A DNA stretch of 56,503 nt from Terriglobia bacterium (GCA_020072805.1 JAIQGC010000008.1:1-56503); one strand, 5' to 3'; positions 33,525 through 45,752 are shown, counted from the stretch's first letter. Made by a program: numbers and translations. Notes: a model not told the origin generated them from the letters alone.

Positions 33525-36500
33525 TCAGGCGTCCAGGACCGCGCGCACTTTTTTCAGGAGAATCGGCTGGCTGAAGGGTTTCTGAAGAAATGTTTTTTCG
33601 GATTCAAATTGGCCGTAGGGCTTGAGGTGGTCCCCCGTATACCCGGACATGCACAGGATTCGAATTCCCGGACGCATCTTCTGCATCTGCCCGCAGAGTT
33701 CCACCCCGCTCATCCCCGGCATGATGACGTCGGTCAGCAGCAAGTCGATCCTGGCGCTGCTGTTCTCCGCCAGGGCCAGCGCGGCGGGTCCGTTTTCGGC
33801 CCGCAGCACCTGGTATCCGCCCTCTTCCAGCAGGGTGGCGGTCAAGTCCCGCAGTTGCGCTTCATCCTCCACCAACAGCACGGTCTCCGTCCCGCGGCGC
33901 ACTTCCGCGTTTGCTCCGGCCGGCAGGTGGGTTTCCGCGCCTTCCGCCTTCGGAAAACAGATGCGGAAGACGGTGCCTTTGTCCGGTTCGCTATACACCC
34001 AGATGCTGCCGTTGTTCTGCTTGACGATTCCATACACCGTGGCCAGTCCCAGCCCCGTCCCTTTTCCCGTTTCCTTCGTCGTAAAAAACGGCTCGAAGAT
34101 CAGCGGCAGGTTTTCCGGCGCGATTCCCGCCCCCGTATCGGCGAACGAAAGCATTACATAAGCGCCCGGCAGCATGAGGGGATGCTGCGAGACGAAATGC
34201 TCGTCGGCTTCGATGTTCGCCGTCTCCATTACAATGCGGCCGCCGGTGGGCATGGCGTCCCGCGCATTCACCGTCAGGTTCATCAGGATCTGTTCGATTT
34301 GTCCCGGGTCTACCTTCACCAGCCACGGATCTTTCCCGGGCTGGAAGGTGACGGACACATCCTCGCCGACCAGCCGCTTGAGCATCTCCGAAGAACTGCT
34401 CACGACCTTATTCAGATCCAGAATCTGCGGATGCACCATCTGGCGGCGGCTGAAGGCCAGCAATTGCCGGGTCAGACTGGCCCCGCGTTCGGCCGCCCGG
34501 CGGATCTGCGAAATTTTATCCGCTGCCGCGGCGGGCTTGCCGGACTCGATCAAGCCGCCCGCCAGGTCCGTGTATCCCATGATCACGCTGAGCAGGTTAT
34601 TGAAATCATGCGCCACGCCTCCCGCCAGGCGCCCCACCGCCTCCATTTTCTGAGCCTGCTTGAATTGCGCTTCCAGCCGCTTGTTCTCGGTGACGTCCTG
34701 CACCGTCCCGGCCATCCGCACGGCCTTCCCGCTGCCATCCCGGAAAACATTTCCCTGCGAGTGCACCGTGCGCGTTTCCCCGTCCGGCCGCATCACCCGG
34801 TGCTCGATGTCGTACGAACTTCTTCCCTGGAAGGCTTCGTGCACCGAGCGGTCCACGAACTCCCGGTCTTCCGCGTGCACGTAGCCGAGAAACGCCTCGT
34901 AGGTCGCTCCGAACTGCTGCGGCTGCACCCCGAAGATCCGGTAAATTTCATCCGACCAGTACAACGCATTCGTCGCTATGTCCCAGTCCCAGTTCCCCAT
35001 CCGCGCGATTCGCTGCGCATCCGAGAGCCGCTTCTCGCTCTCCCGCAGCGCGTCAATAGCCCTCTTCTGTTCGGTGATGTCCTGATCCGTTCCCTCGTAG
35101 TAAAGCGTCTTGCCGCGGGCATCTCGCACGACGCGCGCATTGACTCGCGTCCAGCCCCGGCTGCCATCTTTACGATAGAATTCGTATTCGTAATCGCTCA
35201 CTACACCGCGTTCCTCGATCAGTCTCTTGAACTCCTCGCGCTGCCCCGGAACTACGTATTCCTGGCGGCCGATATCACTGACCGTTGTGATCATTTCCTG
35301 GGGAGAATCGTAGCCCCACATGCGCGCCAGGGCCGGGTTGACACTCAGGTAGCGTCCTTCCGGGGTGCTTTGGAATATTCCCACTACGGCATGGTCGAAA
35401 ATTCCCCGGTATTTTTCCTCTGCCTGCCGCCGTTCCGTTATGTCCGCCACCGCGCCCACCGTGCGCACCGCACGCCGCGCGCTCCCTTCTCCTTCGAAAT
35501 AAGTCTGCGCCCGGACGGTCACCCAGCGCATGCTCCCGTCGGGCCGAACCACCCGGTATTCCATTTCATGGGTGCCGGTTCCCTCGGGGGCATGCGCGGC
35601 CTTTATGATGTTCAGTGTTCTTTCCCGGTCTTCCGTGTGGATTCGCCCTAAAACCACGGGCAAGATGAATTGATCATCTGGCGCCAGGCCGAAGATCTGC
35701 CGGCATTCCGGGGAACAGTAGACGGAGTCCGTCTGGTGGTCATGGTCGAAAACGCCCAGTTGGGAAACCTGCACCGCCTGTCGCAACTGCTCTTCGCGCT
35801 GCCGCAGCGCCTCTTCAGCCTGACGCCGCTCCGTTATGTCCGCCACGGCTCCGATCGTTCGCACCGGCCGCCGCGCGCTCTTTTCTCCTTCAAAAAATGT
35901 CTGCGCACGGGTAGTCAGCCAGCGAATGCTGCCGTCCGGGCGAACCACGCGGTGTTCCACCTCGTATAACCCGTCTCCTGCGGGGTCATGCGCGCGCTCG
36001 ATGGCCCGGGTGACGAGTTCATGGTCGCCCGGGTAGATGCGGCTGAGCAGCAAAGAGACGTTGAATGCATCATCCGGTCCCACCCCATAAATCCGCTGGT
36101 GTTCCTCCGAGGCATAGATCTTGCCGGTCAGATGATCGTGGTCGAATATCCCCAGTTTGGAGACGCTCACCGCCTGCCGCAACTGCTCCTCGCGCTGCTG
36201 AATCGTGGCTTCGGCCTTTTGCCGCCCGCGCAGATTCATGATTCCAAAGGCGAGCACCTCCGCCAGATTCGCCAGCAGGGGCATCTCCTGCTCGCCGAAG
36301 GCTCCCGCCTGCCCGGAAGAGATGCTCAGCGCCGCGAATGCCGTCTCTCCGTCCATCAGCGGCAATGCGCAGCACGAACGATACCCTCGTTTGCTGGCTT
36401 CATTGAGCCAGATGGAAAACTCTGCGGCCTCCCTCATATCGGGAATCACAACCGCTTTTCCGGTTCGGATAGCCGTTCCCGTCGGACCCCTTCCGTACTG

Positions 36501-36737
36501 GGAATCGTCCCAGGAAACTTTTATGGCCGAGAGATATCCATCCTCGTGCCCCGCCCAGGCCATCGGCCGCACCTTTTTTTCTTCGTCGTGCTCTGCCTCG
36601 CCCACCCAGCTGAAGCGGTACCCCGCATCCACAATAATCGCGCAGGCCTCTTTCAGCAGACTCCTCTCGTCTGTCGAGCGCAGTACCGCCTGCACGATCC
36701 GGGTCATGGCCGTCAGCGCGATTTGAACAGTGCTCAT
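33525..36737 (-). CDS. Hybrid sensor histidine kinase: GAF, four PAS, HisKA, HATPase, REC
   Basis: A soluble hybrid kinase of 1070 residues from the ATG at 36737 (MSTVQIALTAM). Order: GAF (about 25-175), four PAS/PAC units (about 185-310, 310-440, 440-565, 565-690), HisKA with the H-box GGVAHDFNN (His710), HATPase with NARDAM, DTGAGIAPE and GTGLGLA, and a C-terminal receiver (about 950-1070) with phosphoacceptor TDVIMPGMSG (Asp1003). The first two PAS units are close copies. No membrane segment is present, so it senses internal signals. No response regulator gene is adjacent. The open frame reaches 36842, but the sequence before MSTVQ looks non-coding. Confidence 0.93.
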   Translation of the reverse strand: MSTVQIALTAMTRIVQAVLRSTDERSLLKEACAIIVDAGYRFSWVGEAEHDEEKKVRPMAWAGHEDGYLSAIKVSWDDSQYGRGPTGTAIRTGKAVVIPDMREAAEFSIWLNEASKRGYRSCCALPLMDGETAFAALSISSGQAGAFGEQEMPLLANLAEVLAFGIMNLRGRQKAEATIQQREEQLRQAVSVSKLGIFDHDHLTGKIYASEEHQRIYGVGPDDAFNVSLLLSRIYPGDHELVTRAIERAHDPAGDGLYEVEHRVVRPDGSIRWLTTRAQTFFEGEKSARRPVRTIGAVADITERRQAEEALRQREEQLRQAVQVSQLGVFDHDHQTDSVYCSPECRQIFGLAPDDQFILPVVLGRIHTEDRERTLNIIKAAHAPEGTGTHEMEYRVVRPDGSMRWVTVRAQTYFEGEGSARRAVRTVGAVADITERRQAEEKYRGIFDHAVVGIFQSTPEGRYLSVNPALARMWGYDSPQEMITTVSDIGRQEYVVPGQREEFKRLIEERGVVSDYEYEFYRKDGSRGWTRVNARVVRDARGKTLYYEGTDQDITEQKRAIDALRESEKRLSDAQRIARMGNWDWDIATNALYWSDEIYRIFGVQPQQFGATYEAFLGYVHAEDREFVDRSVHEAFQGRSSYDIEHRVMRPDGETRTVHSQGNVFRDGSGKAVRMAGTVQDVTENKRLEAQFKQAQKMEAVGRLAGGVAHDFNNLLSVIMGYTDLAGGLIESGKPAAAADKISQIRRAAERGASLTRQLLAFSRRQMVHPQILDLNKVVSSSSEMLKRLVGEDVSVTFQPGKDPWLVKVDPGQIEQILMNLTVNARDAMPTGGRIVMETANIEADEHFVSQHPLMLPGAYVMLSFADTGAGIAPENLPLIFEPFFTTKETGKGTGLGLATVYGIVKQNNGSIWVYSEPDKGTVFRICFPKAEGAETHLPAGANAEVRRGTETVLLVEDEAQLRDLTATLLEEGGYQVLRAENGPAALALAENSSARIDLLLTDVIMPGMSGVELCGQMQKMRPGIRILCMSGYTGDHLKPYGQFESEKTFLQKPFSQPILLKKVRAVLDA

Positions 36738-37112
36738 CTCTGCTGTCTTCTTCCTTCGTTCCTTCCGGCTTGGCGCGAAAGCAATCCTCGACCCTCCCTC
36801 CCGGACGCGCCTCTCCTGGCTCGTCTCCAGGGGATGGTGCATTCCCAGGCGGGGTCTAACGCAATCTACCGCGCATCTTTGCCGGAGGGCGTTTTTCCAT
36901 GGGACTGCGCTTGTATCGGGTATTGAGGAACTTTATATATGGCGTGCACGTAAAAACCCCATGCGCAGGCCTTCTTCAGTCCTTTCCGCCTTTTTCCGAA
37001 GTTTGGGAATTGCCTTGCGCGCAAGCCGATCGCTTTGCACTTCGGGCGTATTTGAATATACTCCGTCCGCGGATGGGGAAACGAAGTACCAGCAATTGCG
37101 GAGGTCTACGCC
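36738..37112. other. Divergent intergenic region
   Basis: 375 bases between the divergent kinase and cytochrome genes. Apart from the cytochrome promoter near 37050 I see no gene, RNA or strong repeat. Confidence 0.45.
37035..37062 (+). promoter_or_regulatory. Promoter of the cytochrome c gene
   Basis: TTGCAC and TATACT are 16 bases apart, about 50 bases before the GTG start. Confidence 0.5.
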
Positions 37113-38144
37113 GTGAGTCGCAGTTCTTTCTCCCGGATCGTTTGTGGTTTATTGGCCTTCTGTGCGCTGATTGCACTCTTGCCTTCCAGCAGAGTTCCAC
37201 GGGCTGCCCAGAATCGGATCTCTCCGGAAAATGAGGGTAAGGAATTCCGCGCGGCCCCTTCCCCCCAGCGCCTGGCTCGAGGACGCTACATCGTACGCAA
37301 TATCGCGCACTGTTTTCGTTGTCATGGCGAGGCCGATTTCCAGAACAACTTAGGACAGCCAAAACCCGGAACCGAGGGCGCCGGGTATATCGTCAAAGAT
37401 GAGTCGTTCGAGGGGGAGCCGTTCCCGGACGGCCTGGTGCACCCCAACATCACCCCCGACAAAGAAACCGGAGCCGGTACCTGGAGCGACGCCCAGTTCG
37501 AGCGGGCCATACGCCACGGCATCGGTCACGATGGCAGGGCGCTCAGTGACTTCATGCCCTACGCATTTTTCCGGAGCATGACGGATGAAGACGTGGCTTC
37601 CGTGATTGTCTGCCTCCGTTCCCTGCCGCCGGTGCACAACCCCCTTCCCAAAACAAAGCTCCCGTTTCCTCTCAAAGTCGACTTCCACCCGGAAATGGAG
37701 CCGCCGTTTCCAGCCAACGCCAGCGAACAGGTGAAACAGGGCTGGTATCTCGTGCGCCTCGCGCAATGCAATGATTGTCATACCCCTGCCGATGAAAAGA
37801 GCAACGCCAAGACCGACATGATGTTTGGCGGCGGCTTCCGTTTCACCGGCCCCTGGGGAGACATCGTTTCGCCAAATATTACATCGGACCCTTCCGGGAT
37901 CAGCCACTATGACGCCGCCATGTTCATCAAGACAATGCGCACGGGGCGCGCCTCCGGAGGCGTGCGGGACCTGAATCCCTTTATGCCCTTCAGCGACTAC
38001 CGGAACATGACGGATGAAGATCTGAAAGCGATCTTTGCCTATCTCCAGACGGTCAAACCCGTCAGACATCAGGTGGATAATTCAGAGCCGCCCGTCTATT
38101 GCCCGCTCTGCCGCCAAAAACACGGATTCGGAGACAAGAACTAG
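37113..38144 (+). CDS. Dihaem cytochrome c, exported
   Basis: A 343-residue protein with a signal peptide (about 5-33) and two c-type haem motifs, CFRCH (67-71) and CNDCH (219-223), each in a cytochrome c domain with a downstream Met (FMPYAFFRSMTDED and FMPFSDYRNMTDED). The duplicated layout resembles the cytochrome subunits of periplasmic dehydrogenases. A closing CPLC lies at the C-terminus. It starts with GTG, with GGAGG eight bases upstream. No dehydrogenase gene is adjacent, so the electron donor is unknown. Confidence 0.92.
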   Translation: MSRSSFSRIVCGLLAFCALIALLPSSRVPRAAQNRISPENEGKEFRAAPSPQRLARGRYIVRNIAHCFRCHGEADFQNNLGQPKPGTEGAGYIVKDESFEGEPFPDGLVHPNITPDKETGAGTWSDAQFERAIRHGIGHDGRALSDFMPYAFFRSMTDEDVASVIVCLRSLPPVHNPLPKTKLPFPLKVDFHPEMEPPFPANASEQVKQGWYLVRLAQCNDCHTPADEKSNAKTDMMFGGGFRFTGPWGDIVSPNITSDPSGISHYDAAMFIKTMRTGRASGGVRDLNPFMPFSDYRNMTDEDLKAIFAYLQTVKPVRHQVDNSEPPVYCPLCRQKHGFGDKN

Positions 38145-38377
38145 CGCACGCCCGGCGAATCGAAGTCTAGGGCCACGGGCCTGGTTTTGCGGCCAGCGCC
38201 GTCACCTTCTTGCACCCGGCACTGCGGGAAGCGCCGAATCAATCTTCCTTAACCACAAAGCCGGAAATAGACAAACCAACTGCGCCCGACAATTGAAAAC
38301 TGAAAACTACTCCCCCCCGCCAACGACATCGCCTATACTCGGCATCGAACCACTGAGCCCCGCGCTCCAGGAGCCTC

Positions 38378-40699
38378 ATGAATCGGCAGCAAGCCGCGCG
38401 TTACGCGCGCTGGTCGGCAGGCGTGGCCATCCTCCTTGTGGCCATCACCGCTGGCGTCTATCTCGAGCGCAGTTGGCTGGCCCTCCGCGAGCGCCGCAAA
38501 GCTCCCCCGCCGGTTCCTTCCAGCGTCGAGCGCCAGCTTTCCGCGCTCACCTTCTCCAAGGTCCAGCAGGACCGCACCCTCTTCACCGTGCAGGCCTCCA
38601 AATCCACCGAATTCAAGGGCTCCATCGAAGACCTCCTCGAAGACGTCCGGATCACCATCTTCGGCCCGCGCGGCCTCCGCCACGACACCATCCACACTAG
38701 TCAATGCCGCTATTCCAAGGATCGTGGCAGCATCGCCTGTGCCGGCGACGTCAGCATCGATCTCCTCAGCGCCGAGGACGCCGCGCGCATCGCCCAGGGT
38801 GATGCGGCCGCTGCCGCCCGCCGCCTGCGCGTGGAAACCAGCGGCGTCAGCTTCGAACGCGAATCCGGCAAAGCCTCCACCTCTCAGCCCGTTCATTTTA
38901 TTTTCCCCGGCGGCGATGGCCAGGCTGTCGGCGTTGAATACGACACCAACGAAGAGCGTCTGCGCCTCGGCCACGACGTGCGCCTGCATCTCACCGCCGC
39001 CGTCCAGCAAGGTCCCGCGGGCGATCTGCGCTTGAGCGGCACGAGCCTCGAGTACCGCAGCAAGAACAGGGAAATGGCCCTCGCCGGCCCGGTTCGCGCC
39101 GATTCGCAGAACTGGTCGCTCGCCGCCGGAGAACTCCTCCTCGCCCTCGACGAGCAGAACCGCGCCCGCCGCATGGACCTCAGCGCCGGCCCCGGCGGCG
39201 CCGCGCGCCCTGAAGTGCAATCCCGCCGCGCCGGATCCCCCGCCCGCCTCAGCTCCGACACCATGACCGCGCAATTCGACCAGCGTGGCTCTCTCTCCCG
39301 CCTTGCAGGCAGCGGCAACGTCGCTGCCCAGCTCTCCGCCGCGGGCGCAGATACAAACCTCACCGCCGCCACTTTCGACCTCTCCTACTCTCCGGACACT
39401 CACGCGCCCCGGCAGCTCGCCCTGGCCGGCGCCGTCACCGTGAACTCGCGCTCGCCACTCACCAACACCGTCACTACCGCCCGCCGCCTGCGCACCGACT
39501 CCCTCCGCCTCAACTTCGCTCACTCCCGCACCGGCAACTCTACCTCGCTCGAGTCCGCCGAAACCTTGGCCCCCGCCGCGCTCGACTGGGAAGAATCTTC
39601 CGCAACCTCGCCATCCATCGCCCGCTCTACCCGCCTCCGCTCCGATAAGCTCCGCGTCAACTTCCAGCCCGTCGCTGCCGCCGCAAACTCCTCCCCCCGC
39701 ATGGCCTCCGCCGAAGCCACCGGCAACGTTCAGATGACCCGCACCCTGACGGGCAAGCCCGAACAGACCGCCACCGCCAGGCAAGCCACCGCCCGCTTCG
39801 ATCCGCGCGGCGACTGGTCTGAAATCACCTTGAACGGCGACGTCCTCCTGCGCGAAGCCGCCCGCACCGCCCAGGCTGCCAAGGCCGTCTTTGATCGCGC
39901 CGCGCAATCCGCGCAACTCTCCGGCAAAGCCGTGGTCGCCGACGCTGCCATGCGAACCACCGCCCGCATCATCACTTTCCTCCAGTCCACCGGCGAACTC
40001 CGCGCCGAAGGCGGCGTGCAATCGAGCGACTTGCTCCCGGACTCCGGCGCCGTCCAGCTCGCCCCCGCACCCGCAAACCTCACCGCCGACCATCTCCTCG
40101 CCAATTTCGAAACCGCCCGCGCCCTCTATTCCGGCCACGCCCGCCTCTGGCAGGGCGCCTCCGTCCTCGACGCTGACTCCATCGAACTGCAAAAGAACGA
40201 GCGCCGGCTCCTCGCCACCGGCCATGTCCGCGCCGTTTTCCCCGAGGCCGCCTTCTCCCCCAACTCCGCCGCTTCCGCCAAGTCCCGCTCCGCCGTCTGG
40301 CGCGTTCAGGCCGGCTCTCTCTCCTACCAGGACGCCGAAGGCCGCGCCCACGCCGAAGGCCAGGTTCTCGCGCAGTCCGCCACGCAAAAAATCCAGTCCG
40401 CCGCGCTCGACCTCTTTTTAGCCCCTTCCGCCAATCGCTCCGCGCGCCAGGTGGCCCGCGCCCTGGCTACCGGAGGCGTCCTCATTGAGCAGGGCGCCCG
40501 CCGCGGTTCCGCCGAGCGCGGCGAATACTCCGCCGCCGAGGGCAAATTCGTCCTTTCCGGCGGCAGTCCCTCCCTCTCCGACCCCCAATACGGCCTCACC
40601 ACCGGCCGTCAATTGACCTTCTTTTTGGCCAGTGATACGATCATCGTGGAATCTGAAAAAGGTTCACGCACTCTCACCAAACACCGAGTCGAGAAATGA
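38378..40699 (+). CDS. LptC/LptA-like LPS export protein
   Basis: A 773-residue protein with one N-terminal membrane anchor (about 13-30) and a long periplasmic beta-rich part: LptC-like (about 50-200, FTVQASKSTEFKGSIEDLLEDVRITIFG) followed by repeated OstA/LptA-like segments (NVAAQLSAAGADTNLTAATF, TGNVQMTRTLTGKP, TGGVLIEQGARRGSAERGEY). It would form the bridge that carries LPS across the periplasm. AGGAG lies 5 bases before the ATG. It is directly followed by lptB. It is much longer than enterobacterial LptC, so it may combine LptC and LptA roles. Confidence 0.85.
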   Translation: MNRQQAARYARWSAGVAILLVAITAGVYLERSWLALRERRKAPPPVPSSVERQLSALTFSKVQQDRTLFTVQASKSTEFKGSIEDLLEDVRITIFGPRGLRHDTIHTSQCRYSKDRGSIACAGDVSIDLLSAEDAARIAQGDAAAAARRLRVETSGVSFERESGKASTSQPVHFIFPGGDGQAVGVEYDTNEERLRLGHDVRLHLTAAVQQGPAGDLRLSGTSLEYRSKNREMALAGPVRADSQNWSLAAGELLLALDEQNRARRMDLSAGPGGAARPEVQSRRAGSPARLSSDTMTAQFDQRGSLSRLAGSGNVAAQLSAAGADTNLTAATFDLSYSPDTHAPRQLALAGAVTVNSRSPLTNTVTTARRLRTDSLRLNFAHSRTGNSTSLESAETLAPAALDWEESSATSPSIARSTRLRSDKLRVNFQPVAAAANSSPRMASAEATGNVQMTRTLTGKPEQTATARQATARFDPRGDWSEITLNGDVLLREAARTAQAAKAVFDRAAQSAQLSGKAVVADAAMRTTARIITFLQSTGELRAEGGVQSSDLLPDSGAVQLAPAPANLTADHLLANFETARALYSGHARLWQGASVLDADSIELQKNERRLLATGHVRAVFPEAAFSPNSAASAKSRSAVWRVQAGSLSYQDAEGRAHAEGQVLAQSATQKIQSAALDLFLAPSANRSARQVARALATGGVLIEQGARRGSAERGEYSAAEGKFVLSGGSPSLSDPQYGLTTGRQLTFFLASDTIIVESEKGSRTLTKHRVEK

Positions 40700-40705
40700 C
40701 GAGGT

Positions 40706-41431
40706 ATGTTGAAGCTTCAGGCCGTTGAGATCAGCAAGACCTATCGTGGACGCAAGGTCGTTGACGATGTCAGGCTGGAGATCGGTCAGGGCGAAGTCGT
40801 TGGGCTACTCGGTCCCAATGGCGCCGGCAAAACCACCACCTTCTCCATCCTCGTGGGCTTGGCGCGTCCCGATTTCGGCCACGTCCTCCTCAATGGCCAG
40901 GACATCACCGACCTTCCCATGTACCTCCGTGCCCGCGGCGGCATCAGCTATCTCCCCCAGGAGCCTTCCGTCTTCCGCCAGCTGACCTGCGAGGAAAACC
41001 TCCTTGCCGTCCTCGAAACTCTTCCCCTCACTCCCGAACAGCAGCGCGATCGCCTCGAGGAATTGCTCGCCCAGATGGGCCTGGCCACTGTCCGCCTCAA
41101 CGGCGCCTACTCCCTCTCCGGCGGCGAACGACGCCGCCTCGAAATCGCCCGCTCCCTTACCCTCCAGCCTGCCTTCATCCTTCTCGACGAGCCCTTCTCC
41201 GGCATCGATCCTCTCACCGTCAAGGATCTCCAGGAAATCATCCGCGGCCTTAGCCGCTCCGGCATCGGCATCCTCATCACCGACCATAACGTCCGGGAAA
41301 CTCTCAACGTCACCGATCGCGCTTATATCCTGAATCGTGGCAAAATCTTCAGGACGGGCACTCCCGAGGTCCTCAGCACCGACCCGGAAGTCCGCCGTGT
41401 TTATCTCGGGGATCAATTTCGCCTGAACTAG
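40706..41431 (+). CDS. lptB: LPS export ABC transporter ATP-binding protein LptB
   Basis: A 241-residue ABC ATPase: Walker [11 protein letters not shown]-loop [12 protein letters not shown], signature [13 protein letters not shown], Walker [13 protein letters not shown], switch His in ITDHNVRE. The DHNVRE and YLGDQF endings are specific to LptB. It powers LPS extraction from the inner membrane. It starts 6 bases after the lptC-like stop. Confidence 0.96.
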   Translation: MLKLQAVEISKTYRGRKVVDDVRLEIGQGEVVGLLGPNGAGKTTTFSILVGLARPDFGHVLLNGQDITDLPMYLRARGGISYLPQEPSVFRQLTCEENLLAVLETLPLTPEQQRDRLEELLAQMGLATVRLNGAYSLSGGERRRLEIARSLTLQPAFILLDEPFSGIDPLTVKDLQEIIRGLSRSGIGILITDHNVRETLNVTDRAYILNRGKIFRTGTPEVLSTDPEVRRVYLGDQFRLN

Positions 41432-41447
41432 GAGCGGCGATTCGTTT

Positions 41448-42890
41448 ATGGGCTGGCAAGGCCTCAAGCTAAATCTCAAGGTCGCGCAGAAGCAGATTCT
41501 CACGCCCGGCCTCGTCCAGATGGTCAGCGTCCTTGCGCTCAACCGTCTTGAACTTCGCGAGATGCTTAATCAGGAGATGATCGCCAATCCCGTCCTCGAA
41601 GAACTCACCGACGAGCCCACCGTCACCGACAACTACAGCGACGAAACTTTCCTGAAGGAGGAAACCGAAAAAATCCCCGAAAAGCCCGAGGCCAACCCCT
41701 TCGACGAATTCGATGTCGGCAGCTTCTTCAATAAATACCTCGATAGCGGCGGCGACGGCGGCAAATCCCAGGAGCACGAGTTTTCCGAGCGCCCCTCCTT
41801 TGAAAAATTTCTTTCCTCTCCCGCCGGCTTGAGCGAGCACCTCACCTGGCAGCTCAGCGCCACCATCTGCTCCGACCCCGTCCGCGAAATCGCCGAAAAT
41901 ATCATCGGCAACCTCGATGAAAACGGCTACCTCACCGCCAGCGCCGAAGAACTCTCCCAGGACGGCCAATACTCCGCAGATGATATCGAAGACGCCATCG
42001 CCGTCGTCCAGGAGTTTGACCCCCTGGGCGTCGGCGCCCGCGACTTGCGCGAATGTCTCCTGCTGCAGCTCAAGGCCCTCGACCCGCAAAACGTCCTGGC
42101 CCAGCAGATTGTCGCCGAGCATCTCAAGTCCGTGCAGTCCAATCAGCTCAAGGAAATCGCCCGCATCCTCAACCGCCCCGTCGAAGTCGTCAAGCGCGCC
42201 GTGGACGTCATCAAACGCTGCGATCCCCGCCCCGGCCTCCGCTACAACAAAACCGAGCCCCGTCTCGTCGAGCCCGACGTCTATTTCCGCAAAGTGGACG
42301 ACCAGTGGCAGGTCTTCCTTAACGAAGACGACATGCCCCAGCTCCGCCTCAGCCCCACCTACCGCCGCCTCCTGGCCCGCGATGCCGCCGACCGCGAAGT
42401 CCGCAACTACGTCAAGGAGCGCTTCACCGCCGCCATTCAGCTCCTGAAAAATATCGAGCAGCGCAAACACACCATTCTCCGCGTTTGCCAGTCCATCATC
42501 GCCCGCCAGGGCGATTACCTCGACCACGGCCCCGACGCCCTCAAGCCCATGATGATCAAGGAAGTCGCCGAGGAAGTCGGCGTTCATCCCTCCACCGTCA
42601 GCCGCGCCGTCGCCAGCAAATACGCCCACACCTCCCAGGGCGTCATCGAACTCCGCTCTTTCTTCTCCGAATCCGTCAACGGCCCCGAGGGCGGCGGCAT
42701 GTCCCTGCTCACTCTCAAGCGCGTCGTCAAAAAAATGATCGAGGAGGAGGATTCCGCCAAACCTCTCACCGACGACCAGATCGCCAAAAAACTCGAGGAC
42801 GCCGGCATCCGCGTCACCCGCCGCACCGTCGCCAAATACCGCGAAGACATGCGCATCCCCAGCACTCACCAGCGCCGCGTGAAGGCCTAG
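41448..42890 (+). CDS. rpoN: RNA polymerase sigma-54 factor
   Basis: 480 residues. Region I is Gln/Leu-rich (LKLNLKVAQKQILTPGLVQM), region II is acidic (about 55-110), the core-binding part follows, then the HTH (KEVAEEVGVHPSTVSRAVASKY) and the RpoN box RRTVAKYREDM that reads the -24 element. It directs transcription from -24/-12 promoters with activator ATPases. It lies between lptB and rapZ, the usual neighbourhood of rpoN in Gram-negatives; the hpf and ptsN genes often found between are missing. Confidence 0.98.
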   Translation: MGWQGLKLNLKVAQKQILTPGLVQMVSVLALNRLELREMLNQEMIANPVLEELTDEPTVTDNYSDETFLKEETEKIPEKPEANPFDEFDVGSFFNKYLDSGGDGGKSQEHEFSERPSFEKFLSSPAGLSEHLTWQLSATICSDPVREIAENIIGNLDENGYLTASAEELSQDGQYSADDIEDAIAVVQEFDPLGVGARDLRECLLLQLKALDPQNVLAQQIVAEHLKSVQSNQLKEIARILNRPVEVVKRAVDVIKRCDPRPGLRYNKTEPRLVEPDVYFRKVDDQWQVFLNEDDMPQLRLSPTYRRLLARDAADREVRNYVKERFTAAIQLLKNIEQRKHTILRVCQSIIARQGDYLDHGPDALKPMMIKEVAEEVGVHPSTVSRAVASKYAHTSQGVIELRSFFSESVNGPEGGGMSLLTLKRVVKKMIEEEDSAKPLTDDQIAKKLEDAGIRVTRRTVAKYREDMRIPSTHQRRVKA

Positions 42891-42898
42891 GCCGCGCC

Positions 42899-43774
42899 GT
42901 GGCTAAGTCTCCCAGTCCCGCTTCCCGCCAACTGGTTATCCTCACCGGCCTCTCCGGCAGCGGCAAGAGCACCGTCCTCCGCACTTTCGAGGACCTGGGT
43001 TTCTACTGCGTGGACAACCTCCCCGTCGATCTCATTCCTTCCTTCGCCGAACTCCACGCTCAGAGCGGCGGCGATTTCACCCGCGCCGCTCTCCTCGTTG
43101 ACGCCCGCGAAGGCGCCCGCCTGGAAAAACTTCCTGAACTCTACCGCCGCTTGCGCGCCGATTTTCCCATCACTCTCGTCTATATCGAAGCCGGCGAGGA
43201 CGCCCTCCTCCGCCGCTACAGCGAAACCCGCCGCCCCCATCCCCTCGGCAAGGATTCCTCCGTCCGCGAAAGCCTTCTCCGCGAACGCGCCTTGATGAAG
43301 CCCATTCGCAAGCTCGCCGACGTGGTCATTGACACCACTCGCTTCAACGTTCACGAACTCCGCCATTTCATCACCAAACGCTTTCAGAATCCCGGCCGCC
43401 ATCCCATGCTCGTCTCCGTCGTCAGCTTCGGCTACCGCTACGGCATTCCCACCGACGCCGACCTCGTCTTCGACGTGCGCTTTCTCCCCAATCCCCATTT
43501 CGTCTCCGCCCTGCGCCGCTTTTCCGGAAAAAATCCCAAGGTCGTCCGCTTCCTGAAGAAATTCCCCCAGACCGCGGAATTCCTCAAGCGCATCGAGGGC
43601 CTGCTCGTCTATCTCATCCCTCACTACATCCGCGAGGGCAAAAGCTATCTCACCGTGGCCATCGGCTGCACCGGTGGCCGCCACCGCTCCGTCGCTCTCG
43701 GCGAAGCCATCGGCGCGCGCCTCGCCGCCCGCGGTTTCGATTCCAAGGTCGTTCATCGCGACGTCGAAAAGTAA
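42899..43774 (+). CDS. rapZ: RNase adapter RapZ
   Basis: 291 residues starting at GTG 42899, 8 bases after the rpoN stop. The N-terminal P-loop domain has GLSGSGKST and FYCVDNLP; the C-terminal domain has VVSFGYRYGIPTDADLVFDVRFLPNP and the anion-binding IGCTGGRHRSVA. In E. coli it guides RNase E to a small RNA controlling GlmS; here the target is unknown. The open frame extends far upstream in antisense-like GC-rich sequence, so the GTG at the start of the domain was chosen. Confidence 0.96.
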   Translation: MAKSPSPASRQLVILTGLSGSGKSTVLRTFEDLGFYCVDNLPVDLIPSFAELHAQSGGDFTRAALLVDAREGARLEKLPELYRRLRADFPITLVYIEAGEDALLRRYSETRRPHPLGKDSSVRESLLRERALMKPIRKLADVVIDTTRFNVHELRHFITKRFQNPGRHPMLVSVVSFGYRYGIPTDADLVFDVRFLPNPHFVSALRRFSGKNPKVVRFLKKFPQTAEFLKRIEGLLVYLIPHYIREGKSYLTVAIGCTGGRHRSVALGEAIGARLAARGFDSKVVHRDVEK

Positions 43775-43815
43775 CTCCGCGGCCTTTGCCGCCCTCCCCG
43801 CCGGCCCGCGGCAAC

Positions 43816-43844
43816 TTGACACGCCGCCGCGCCGCGCTTAGCGT
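43816..43844 (+). promoter_or_regulatory. Possible promoter of the msbA-like gene
   Basis: A perfect TTGACA with a 17-base spacer to TAGCGT in the only sizeable gap of this gene run. Confidence 0.35.
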
Positions 43845-43868
43845 ACCTACTGTTACCTCAGGAGACGG

Positions 43869-45748
<1,880 letters not shown>

Positions 45749-45752
<4 letters not shown>

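Noticed and set aside
33375-35651. A 758-codon open frame opposite the histidine kinase
   Set aside because: It is antisense to a well-supported kinase and has the His/Arg/Pro-rich composition of a GC-rich shadow frame. Similar long shadows opposite the 38-53 kb genes were dismissed for the same reason.
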